The notes beneath the pieces were generated by a model. That model saw only the letters and a list, made by a program, of their open reading frames with translations, was not told the DNA's origin and did no database searches. 5,312 bases of DNA from Bacteroidales bacterium. GTDB taxonomy: Bacteria; Bacteroidota; Bacteroidia; Bacteroidales; P3. The translations under genes and the position numbers were made by a program. Below are positions 1 through 4,146 of this stretch, one piece after another (the stretch's first letter is position 1; each line of letters starts with the position of its first letter). The stretch covers positions 1 through 5,312 of the forward strand of contig JAISVE010000085.1 of assembly GCA_031271725.1 (NCBI GenBank). The letters run 5' to 3'.

Positions 1-1
1 G

Positions 2-33
2 ATTGTTGCAACCTGAAATTATCATTATCTTTG
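2..33 (+). promoter_or_regulatory. Putative Bacteroidetes-type promoter of the EEP gene
   Basis: TATCTTTG at 26-33 matches the Bacteroidetes -7 consensus TAnnTTTG exactly. ATTG at 2-5 lies 20 bases upstream and can serve as a weak -33 box (consensus TTTG). Transcription would begin near 40, giving a short AT-rich leader to the ATG at 63. The window edge cuts off anything further upstream. The prediction rests on consensus matching only. Confidence 0.45.
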
Positions 34-62
34 TAAACTATAAAGACAGAAACTCATATACA

Positions 63-1106
63 ATGCCATACTATCATCCTATAAACGGTATGGACCAACC
101 GGAAAGGTTGCGTACCATAAACAACCTTTTGAAGTTGCGTAGTCAGTTAGACAATGAAATCCCTCAAAAAACGGCAGCGAGCACTTTGTTGCTCGCTACA
201 TGGAATATTCGTGAGTTTTCTGACAATCGCTCTTTAGAAAGCCTTTATTATATTGCTGAGATTGTTAGCCGCTTTGACATTATAGCCCTTCAAGAAGTCT
301 CAGCCAATATGAAAGGCTTTGAAAAATTAGTTTCTCTATTAAATCCTAATTGGGATTATATAGTTACAGATGCCACTGATGGTAGTGCCGGTGGGGAAGA
401 AAGAATGGTGTTTCTCTATGATAAAGGTAAAATCACTTTTCAGAAAATGGCAGGTGAAATTACTTTACCTGTAGGAAATCTGATTGACGGGAAGTTACAG
501 TTTGCCAGAACACCTTATTGTGTCGCATTTCAAGCAGAGTGGTTTAAGTTTATACTTACATCCGTTCATATATTCTATGGTTCTGATTCCCTTGTTGATA
601 TAAAGAAGCGAGAACAGGAAATAGATACTATAACATCAATCTTGTCCAAGAGGGCGAAGAAAGAAGAAGTAAGTTATATCCTGTTGGGGGACTTTAATAT
701 TCCCAACATTAACGATACTACAATAAATTTGTTTGATAAGTACGGATTTTTTATTCCGCAAGCCATTAGGCAGCACCCCTCTGATTTAGGAGCTACAAAG
801 CATTATGATCAGATTGCATTTAATCTGAAAATTGATGAGAAAATGGCTGTATTTTCAGAGAAAGAACAGAAAGCGGGCGCATTTAACTTTGTAAAAACTA
901 TCTATACTAAAAATGACTTGGATACTTATAAGGGTTATTTTTTTGACAAGATAGGAGGAAAGAGCCAACAAGAGATTGAGAAGTATTATTTGAATAAATG
1001 GCGCACGTATCAGATGTCCGACCATCTACCGCTGTGGGTTGAGTTTAAGATAGACTTCAGCAATCAATACCTTGAAAAAATGAAAAATTATGAGCCCTGG
1101 AACTAA
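63..1106 (+). CDS. Endonuclease/exonuclease/phosphatase (EEP) family protein
   Basis: Predicted Mg-dependent phosphodiesterase or nuclease of the EEP superfamily (DNase I/ExoIII fold), 347 aa, with no signal peptide and so probably cytosolic. All hallmark motifs are present in order: TWNIREF with N48, LQEVS with metal ligand E78, SVHIF with H169, LLGDFN with D210 and N212, YDQI with D249, and SDHLPL with D320-H321. The catalytic set looks complete, so the enzyme is probably active. The substrate (DNA, RNA, phospholipid or phosphoester) cannot be read from the sequence. The frame is open back to a TTG at 3, but ATG 63 is preferred because a good -7 box lies at 26-33, inside that extension. The last 17 bases overlap the ATG at 1090 of a truncated AlbA_2-like gene, suggesting an original two-gene operon. 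It is the only intact plus-strand gene left of the tRNA. Confidence 0.88.
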   Translation: MPYYHPINGMDQPERLRTINNLLKLRSQLDNEIPQKTAASTLLLATWNIREFSDNRSLESLYYIAEIVSRFDIIALQEVSANMKGFEKLVSLLNPNWDYIVTDATDGSAGGEERMVFLYDKGKITFQKMAGEITLPVGNLIDGKLQFARTPYCVAFQAEWFKFILTSVHIFYGSDSLVDIKKREQEIDTITSILSKRAKKEEVSYILLGDFNIPNINDTTINLFDKYGFFIPQAIRQHPSDLGATKHYDQIAFNLKIDEKMAVFSEKEQKAGAFNFVKTIYTKNDLDTYKGYFFDKIGGKSQQEIEKYYLNKWRTYQMSDHLPLWVEFKIDFSNQYLEKMKNYEPWN

Positions 1107-1191
1107 TCTGATAGAGTATAAACATCAGCTTACCGATGATTTGGATTTGCTTGTTTCGGCGACTGTACAATATATTGCTTTTGCGGGTTAG
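1090..1191 (+). pseudogene. Truncated N-terminus of an AlbA_2 (Schlafen-type) domain protein
   Basis: The ATG at 1090 overlaps the end of the EEP gene by 17 bases and opens a frame reading SPGTNLIEYKHQLTDDLD. This matches from memory the opening of bacterial AlbA_2/divergent AAA_4 proteins (typically ES-N-x-(I/V)EYK-x-x-LTDDLEKE). The recognisable part ends near 1146. The expected continuation (EKEVVAFLN..GG..YIGI) is absent, and the frame runs through unrelated residues to TAG at 1189-1191. Family members are normally several hundred residues long, so more than 90% is lost, most simply by deletion. The overlap implies it was once translationally coupled to the EEP gene. The assignment rests on about 17 residues. 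Confidence 0.5.
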
Positions 1192-1301
1192 TTTGTACCG
1201 GAACGAGAGTCAACAAATTTTATAGTAAAATCTGGATATGACTCAACAAATTCCCATTTGCCACAATCGTCAGGATAGTCGGCAGTATTGAGTACAACAG
1301 A
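1188..1301 (-). pseudogene. C-terminal remnant of a small repeat-type protein (hypothetical)
   Basis: The minus strand reads an uninterrupted, protein-like tail with DDCGKWEFVESYPDFTIKFV (near its middle) and a C-terminal DSRSGTN before TAA at 1190-1188. The internal rhythm F-V-x-S-Y-P-D / F-x-I-x-F-V-D-S resembles short Bacteroidetes proteins built of repeated 'FVxSFPDF' units, which are often mis-annotated as 6-phosphogluconate dehydrogenase. The frame is closed upstream by TAA at 1319-1317 with no plausible start, so only a C-terminal fragment of about 38 residues remains. It abuts the AlbA_2 remnant on the left and the HicB-like remnant on the right, both on the opposite strand. A chance antisense frame cannot be excluded. 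No function can be assigned. Confidence 0.35.
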
Positions 1302-1428
1302 GAAAAAAAAGTATTTTTACGGGAAAGTGCTTGGAATGACAAAAGACCTGATTTTGTATGAGGGCGATACTATTGAGGAAATATTTAATGATTTAAACAA
1401 ACAAAAGCAAAAGCGGCACTCCATTTGA
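1279..1428 (+). pseudogene. HicB-like antitoxin core remnant
   Basis: After TAG at 1276-1278 the plus strand is open to TGA at 1426-1428. It reads KKKYFYGKVLGMTKDL followed by ILYEGDTIEEIFNDLNK. From memory this is the central strand-strand-helix of HicB-family type II antitoxins (pattern FxGKVLGIxDLITYEGDTVEEL...F). The N-terminal strand (…KGYxGSVE) is unrecognisable or missing. The C-terminal part normally following (AVDDYLE and a DNA-binding helix) is absent. The last codons, KQKQKRHSI, run into the terminator of the convergent lipoprotein gene and are probably not original. An internal ATG at 1336 has no promoter or leader I can see. No hicA toxin is present in the window. The 5' boundary with the antisense remnant is uncertain, between about 1279 and 1303. 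Confidence 0.5.
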
Positions 1429-1434
1429 AGTGCC
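1398..1434 (-). terminator. Rho-independent terminator of the lipoprotein gene
   Basis: On the minus strand, GGCACT (1434-1429) pairs with AGTGCC (1420-1415) around an 8-nt loop, followed by the T-rich tract GCTTTTGCTTTTGTTTG (1414-1398). It begins 16 bases after the lipoprotein stop codon. The stem is only 6 bp, but position and T-tract fit. On the plus strand it is followed by a weaker T-rich stretch, so activity against the convergent direction is possible but less convincing. Confidence 0.65.
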
Positions 1435-1450
1435 ACCCATTCTTTTGTGT

Positions 1451-1927
1451 CTATTTTATTTTAGTATAATACCAACTTATTCCCTCTGGTCTATTGCTTA
1501 TTAAATAACCATCTTCGTCAAATGTGCAAAATTTTTCAGGCGTTTCTAATTCTCCTCTAAACGGTTTATCGTTGAAATTTGTGAAATAATTATTAGATTT
1601 AGTGTAGAACAAATCCGGCTTTGTGTATGTTGAAGCCGTTAGCACAACAGGAGTAAGCGGAGTTAAATCCGGCAATTGATAAGCCGCCCAAACAATAGAG
1701 TCGGCAGTAACGAAAGAAACTCTAAAAACATAACCATTATCAAAATATTCTTGTTGTATTTCTTTATCACTTGTACTACTTTTGTCGTTTGTACTCTTAC
1801 ATTCCCACGTAGTTCCCCAAAGTTCGTCCATGTTCTTTGGAATTTTAGATTCTTCTTTGCCACCGCAAGAAACGGTAAAGATAGCAGTCATCGCTGCAAA
1901 TACTGTAATTAAGATTGTTCTTTTCAT
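1451..1927 (-). CDS. Small surface-type lipoprotein, function unknown
   Basis: A 158-aa lipoprotein. It has a basic N-terminus (MKR), a hydrophobic segment (residues 4-18) and a lipobox FTVSC with lipidated C21. The residues after the cysteine are GGKEES. The K-E-E at +4 to +6 resembles the lipoprotein export signal that sends Bacteroidetes lipoproteins to the cell surface. The mature part (about 138 residues) starts with DELWGTTWECKS near residues 34-45 and is rich in aromatic, Thr and Ser residues with alternating hydrophobics, suggesting a small beta-sandwich or lipocalin-like fold; this is a guess. No catalytic motif is visible. The ATG lies 4 bases after the stop of the Bro pseudogene. 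I see no -7 box between them, so it probably depends on transcription from 2823-2830. A terminator follows at 1434-1398. The frame is intact although its upstream partner is broken. Confidence 0.8.
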   Translation of the reverse strand: MKRTILITVFAAMTAIFTVSCGGKEESKIPKNMDELWGTTWECKSTNDKSSTSDKEIQQEYFDNGYVFRVSFVTADSIVWAAYQLPDLTPLTPVVLTASTYTKPDLFYTKSNNYFTNFNDKPFRGELETPEKFCTFDEDGYLISNRPEGISWYYTKIK

Positions 1928-1931
1928 ATTT

Positions 1932-2772
1932 TTATTTTTTTAGTTTTATTTTTCTATTATCTTTTCTACCTGACAGTTTTTTGGCATTAGGCGGGCTGAT
2001 AACCGATTTTCCTGTTCTGCTTTCGATATTTCGACGGGCTTCTTTCGCTACTTTTGCTCCTTCTAAGGCGATGCCCTGACTTTGATTAAACCCTTTCGGA
2101 TTTTTTGTCTTGCTAATTTCAGTGGCAGAAGCTTCAGCAAGGATATTGAGTGCAAGTTCGATGTTTGTCATATTATCCCGCAGATTTTCTTTTTTCAATC
2201 CTTTGAATTTTTGTATTGAGCAACCGTTTTTCGCTCCATTCCTTAGTCATAAGGTTGGTTAAAACAGCATATTCTAAACCTTCTTCAACACCTGCCTTTT
2301 TCCACTCATCGGTCAATTCTTTGCGAAACTGTATGGATTGCAGTCGTGTATTTATCCATTCTTCCGAATAACCCAGCCGTCTGTAATCGCGCATAGCTTG
2401 TTCTATAGACAATTCTGGGTCTTGTATTTGGTCGAACCGCTGTTTAGCAACTTGTGCCATCCATTGTTTGAACGGCTCTGCCTTTGGCGAAGGAATAGAT
2501 TTAATAAGACGGAATAATTGCGTTTCATTAGCAACATCAGTTAAATAATTTTTTCCATCAGCGGCAAGCATTTTGAGTTGACTACAAATTGTAGTCAACT
2601 CAACCCCTTCTTGTTTAAGTCGCGTTTTTAACACACTCCAATATTTTCTTGGTTCGGGACTATTTGTCAAAACAGCCACCACATCCATTATGGCAAAATA
2701 CCATTCTTCCTCATTTTGGTCTCATATTGTGCGAACCTTGCGTTCTTCAAAAAGTTTTATTTCCGATTTCAT
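1932..2772 (-). pseudogene. Bro-N / phage antirepressor-like gene, broken by a stop codon and a frameshift
   Basis: Conceptual translation from ATG 2772 gives a protein of about 279 aa of the Bro-N (PF02498) type found in Bacteroidetes phages and mobile elements. Recognisable blocks are MKSEIKLFEERKVRTI at the start, QLKMLAADGKNYLTDVA (residues 65-81), LFRLIKSIPSPKAEPFKQW, YSEEWINTRLQSI, FRKELTDEWKKAGVEEG, and late KKENLRDNMTNIELALNILA and SVISPPNAKKLSG. Codon 17 is TGA (2724-2722) where relatives have Trp. Near codon 193 one base too many, most simply in the A6 run (2195-2190) or at 2199, shifts the frame: one frame ends at TAA 2175-2173, and the family C-terminus continues in the next frame to TAA 1934-1932. 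The total of 841 bases fits a single-base insertion. An internal ATG at 2688 could still yield a truncated 171-aa product. The family is thought to act as DNA-binding antirepressors; this copy is probably inactive. Confidence 0.85.
2573..2603. repeat. 31-nt perfect palindrome with one-base centre, inside the Bro gene
   Basis: TTGAGTTGACTACAA at 2573-2587 is the exact reverse complement of TTGTAGTCAACTCAA at 2589-2603, separated by a single A at 2588. Fifteen-base perfect arms are not expected by chance in 5 kb. It covers codons 57-67 of the Bro pseudogene (V-E-L-T-T-I-C-S-Q-L-K), a segment that looks conserved in the protein family. It could be a dimeric operator or, on RNA, a strong hairpin without a T-tract, so it is not a typical terminator. 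Confidence 0.9.
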
Positions 2773-2822
2773 TATGCTTCTTCCTTCTAAATGTCAATAA
2801 TTCATTCGATAGTATTCATCTG

Positions 2823-2830
2823 CAAAGTTA
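2823..2830 (-). promoter_or_regulatory. Putative promoter -7 box of the Bro/lipoprotein unit
   Basis: TAACTTTG read on the minus strand is an exact match to TAnnTTTG and lies 51 bases before the Bro ATG at 2772. No clear TTTG -33 box is seen at the usual distance. Just upstream of the ATG is an AAGGAAG stretch that could pair with 16S rRNA. The box sits directly after the end of the integrase remnant (stop at 2835-2837). Confidence 0.5.
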
Positions 2831-2834
2831 CTTT

Positions 2835-3116
2835 TTAATTCGGTAGCATTTTTATCCTATCGTTATTTTTAGCATTATCAAGGGATATTAAAAAGTATTC
2901 TATTTTAGCGAGCTTTTCCTGAATTAGTTTATTATATGCGTTTGCAAGTGGGTGAGATATAACATGCCTTGTCTCAGAGTTCCATTGGTCTGCCTGTAAA
3001 TATATCTTTGTTGTAAATACCGCATTGCTGTCTTTATGGTTGAAAAATATTCTTAAAAGGTATCTGCTATCCTTTCTTGGGTATCTTTTATCTAATCCTA
3101 TGCTAACGATATTTAG
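2835..3116 (-). pseudogene. Tyrosine recombinase (integrase) N-terminal remnant
   Basis: The minus strand is open for 93 codons plus stop, reading LNIVSIGLDKRYPRKDSRYL at the start and later FFNHKD, IYLQADQWN, HPLANAYNKLIQEKLAKIE and YFLISLDNA. This resembles the arm-DNA-binding domain of Bacteroidetes phage/ICE integrases: beta strands with a basic RKD turn, the 'W' after the strand, the HP-x-A-x-x-x-N-x-L helix. Full-length enzymes are about 400 aa with a catalytic R-H-R-Y domain; here the frame ends at TAA 2837-2835 with no catalytic part, so it cannot recombine DNA. No start codon is visible. In the same frame upstream, TGA (3119-3117) and TAG (3161-3159) interrupt the way back to ATG 3179. 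The fragment lies about 215 bases beyond the 3' end of tRNA-Asp, as expected for a tRNA-targeting element. Its truncation point borders the Bro promoter, suggesting deletion or replacement of the rest. Confidence 0.6.
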
Positions 3117-3133
3117 TCAATTTATTTCACTGA

Positions 3134-3157
3134 ATTTAACACGGTATTTGACACGGT
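3134..3157. repeat. Tandem 12-bp direct repeat upstream of the integrase remnant
   Basis: On the minus strand, ACCGTGTCAAAT (3157-3146) is followed immediately by ACCGTGTTAAAT (3145-3134), 11 of 12 bases identical. The 12-bp period is close to one DNA helical turn. The position between the tRNA and the integrase remnant fits arm-type integrase or excisionase binding sites, but this is inference from position and spacing only. Confidence 0.7.
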
Positions 3158-3193
3158 TCTATTTTGTACAATTTTTCATGTAACTTTATAAAA

Positions 3194-3201
3194 CAAAGAT
3201 A
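3194..3201 (-). promoter_or_regulatory. Putative -7 box upstream of the integrase remnant
   Basis: TATCTTTG on the minus strand matches TAnnTTTG exactly. A TTTA about 22 bases upstream is only a weak -33 candidate. Transcription would start near 3188 and read across the tandem repeat into the integrase remnant. The rest of 3180-3270 is AT-rich and shows no gene. Confidence 0.4.
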
Positions 3202-3271
3202 ACCAAAATAAAAGGAATGTTACTAAATGAAAATAGGCTTAAAGGATAAATTGCAGATTTTACCATTTTTT

Positions 3272-3309
3272 GAAAAGAAAAAAGGGCTTCCGAATTAACG
3301 GAAACCCTT
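3272..3309 (-). terminator. Rho-independent terminator of tRNA-Asp
   Basis: On the minus strand, AAGGGTTTCCG (3309-3299) pairs with CGGAAGCCCTT (3292-3282): 11 base pairs with one T-G wobble around a 6-nt loop. TTTTCTTTT follows at 3281-3273. It lies 22 bases after the CCA end of the tRNA and separates the tRNA from the decayed island to the left. Confidence 0.88.
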
Positions 3310-3333
3310 GATATTCTTGACTTCTTTTGTTGG

Positions 3334-3407
3334 CGGTCCGGACGAGACTCGAACTCGCGACCCCATGCGTGACAGGCATGTATTCTAACCAACTGAACTA
3401 CCGGACC
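3334..3407 (-). tRNA. tRNA-Asp (anticodon GTC)
   Basis: Full cloverleaf of 74 nt. The acceptor stem GGTCCGG/CCGGACC has 7 pairs, with discriminator G73 typical of tRNA-Asp. The D stem is GTTC/GAAT. The anticodon stem CATGC/GCATG encloses loop CTGTCAC with anticodon GTC at 34-36. The T stem is GCGAG/CTCGT with loop TTCGAGT. CCA is encoded directly after it (3333-3331). All stems pair, including G-T wobbles at 10-25 and 49-65, so the gene looks functional. It supplies aspartate at GAC/GAU codons. Its 3' half is a frequent target for integrases, which matters because an integrase remnant lies just downstream. Confidence 0.97.
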
Positions 3408-3413
3408 TGCTTG

Positions 3414-3430
3414 CCTTTTTCTAAAAAAGG
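3414..3430. other. Short hairpin in the tRNA-Asp 5' leader
   Basis: CCTTTTT (3414-3420) and AAAAAGG (3424-3430) form a 7-bp stem with a 3-nt loop between the tRNA promoter and the mature 5' end at 3407. It may affect 5' processing of the precursor or simply be AT-rich sequence. It has no T-tract, so it is not called a terminator. Confidence 0.3.
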
Positions 3431-3434
3431 ACTG

Positions 3435-3466
3435 CAAAGGTAGCGAATTTTTTGAGAAAAATCAAG
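3435..3466 (-). promoter_or_regulatory. tRNA-Asp promoter
   Basis: On the minus strand, TACCTTTG (3442-3435) matches the -7 consensus TAnnTTTG exactly. CTTG (3466-3463) lies 20 bases upstream as the -33 element, which is the usual spacing. Transcription would begin near 3428, about 20 bases before the mature tRNA 5' end. It is the best-formed promoter in the window. Confidence 0.7.
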
Positions 3467-3515
3467 TATATTGTTGTGTGGAAAAAAACAACATTAAAAA
3501 ATGAAAAATAAGTTG

Positions 3516-3523
3516 TAAATTTG
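3516..3523 (+). promoter_or_regulatory. Putative -7 box of the DUF1573 gene
   Basis: TAAATTTG matches TAnnTTTG, 68 bases before the ATG at 3592, but no -33 box is seen at the proper distance. An alternative is TATTTTG at 3540-3546 (one base short of consensus), for which TTTG at 3520-3523 could act as a -33 box at a short 16-base spacing. This promoter and that of tRNA-Asp diverge from the same 180-bp gap. Confidence 0.35.
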
Positions 3524-3591
3524 TAAACATTTTGGTACGTATTTTGCTAAATGCTAATAAATAATTATCAACAAATTAAAACATTAATAAA

Positions 3592-4026
3592 ATGAAAAAG
3601 ACATTAGTAGGCATTCTTGCTTTCGTTTTCGTTTGCGGAATGGGACTCACGCAAGCACAGAAGGCAACTCCAACAACACCTGAAACATCCGTTGCTCCTG
3701 AAGCAGTGGAAGGTCCTGAAATTAAATTTGAAAAAATTGAGCATAATTACGGTACAATTCAAAAAGGTGCAAATGGAGACTGCGAATTTGAATTTGTTAA
3801 CACAGGCACCGAGCCGCTAATTCTCTCAAATGTACAGGCATCTTGTGGTTGCACAACGCCGTCTTGGCCTCGCGAGCCGATAGCACCTGGTCAAAAAGGT
3901 ATCATAAAAGTTCATTATGATACTAACCGTATAGGCGGAATCAACAAATCAATCACCGTATCAAGTAATTCTGTTAAGTCAGAAAGAATTGTTTTACGTA
4001 TAACAGGCACTGTTAACGCAGGCTAA
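3592..4026 (+). CDS. Secreted DUF1573 domain protein
   Basis: A 144-aa exported protein. Residues 1-22 form a signal peptide (MKK, hydrophobic core LVGILAFVFV, likely cleavage after TQA at 22). Next comes a Pro/Thr/Glu/Ala-rich linker to about residue 43. A DUF1573 domain (residues 44-141) carries the typical opening FEKIEHNYGTIQKG, the FEFVNTGTEPLIL strand pair, the signature SCGCTTP (C85, C87) followed by PIAPGQKG, and closing strands ending in ITGTVN. DUF1573 is an Ig-like beta-sandwich common in Bacteroidetes, presumed periplasmic; no enzyme activity is known for it. C64, C85 and C87 could form a disulfide or bind something, which is inference. The start is fixed by the signal peptide and an AT-rich leader without a Shine-Dalgarno site. 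It is monocistronic, with a strong terminator 20 bases after its stop. Confidence 0.92.
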   Translation: MKKTLVGILAFVFVCGMGLTQAQKATPTTPETSVAPEAVEGPEIKFEKIEHNYGTIQKGANGDCEFEFVNTGTEPLILSNVQASCGCTTPSWPREPIAPGQKGIIKVHYDTNRIGGINKSITVSSNSVKSERIVLRITGTVNAG

Positions 4027-4045
4027 GATAAGAATTCATAAGAAG

Positions 4046-4080
4046 TAAGTCCATTGAATTATCAATGGGCTTATTTTTTT
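4046..4080 (+). terminator. Rho-independent terminator of the DUF1573 gene
   Basis: TAAGTCCATTGA (4046-4057) pairs with TCAATGGGCTTA (4062-4073): 12 pairs including one T-G wobble, with loop ATTA. Seven T follow at 4074-4080. It separates the DUF1573 gene from the aminotransferase gene. Confidence 0.9.
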
Positions 4081-4146
4081 GTGTGGAGAAACGCGGCAAG
4101 CAATGCGTAAAAAAAATGCTTAGAGAAAAAATAAATCAACAATAAC

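Noticed and set aside
1210..1252. Direct repeat TCAACAAATT at 1210-1219 and 1243-1252 as a possible insertion-site duplication
   Set aside because: Ten AT-rich bases, also seen near 3568. On the minus strand both copies fall in codons of the repeat-type remnant (EFV and KFV), so internal protein repetition explains them.
1277..1709. Shared 11-mer AGTCGGCAGTA at 1277-1287 and 1699-1709 as a recombination point
   Set aside because: No similarity extends beyond the 11 bases, and such a match between two few-hundred-base regions can occur by chance.
1676..1912. Open frames of 66 and 78 codons overlapping the lipoprotein gene
   Set aside because: Both lie entirely inside the lipoprotein gene in other frames, lack any family signature, and the lipoprotein has a clear signal peptide and terminator.
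2173..2198. Programmed -1 ribosomal frameshifting at the AAAAAAG stretch in the Bro gene
   Set aside because: Reaching the downstream frame requires +1 (or -2), the wrong direction for a -1 slippery heptamer, and the family is normally encoded in one frame.
2722..2724. Possible reassignment of TGA to tryptophan, since TGA replaces Trp in the Bro gene
   Set aside because: Intact genes in the window use TGG for Trp and contain no in-frame TGA. The Bro gene carries a second independent lesion, so simple decay explains it better.
1..3333. A duplicated tRNA-Asp 3' end that would mark the far attachment site
   Set aside because: I searched by eye for copies of GTTCGAGT and CGTCCGGACC and their complements left of the tRNA and found none; the far site may lie outside the window or be lost.
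3186..3437. An 83-codon open frame on the minus strand across the tRNA region
   Set aside because: It is the well-known spurious translation of a tRNA gene (HACHAWGREFESRPDR) and covers the tRNA, its terminator and its leader.
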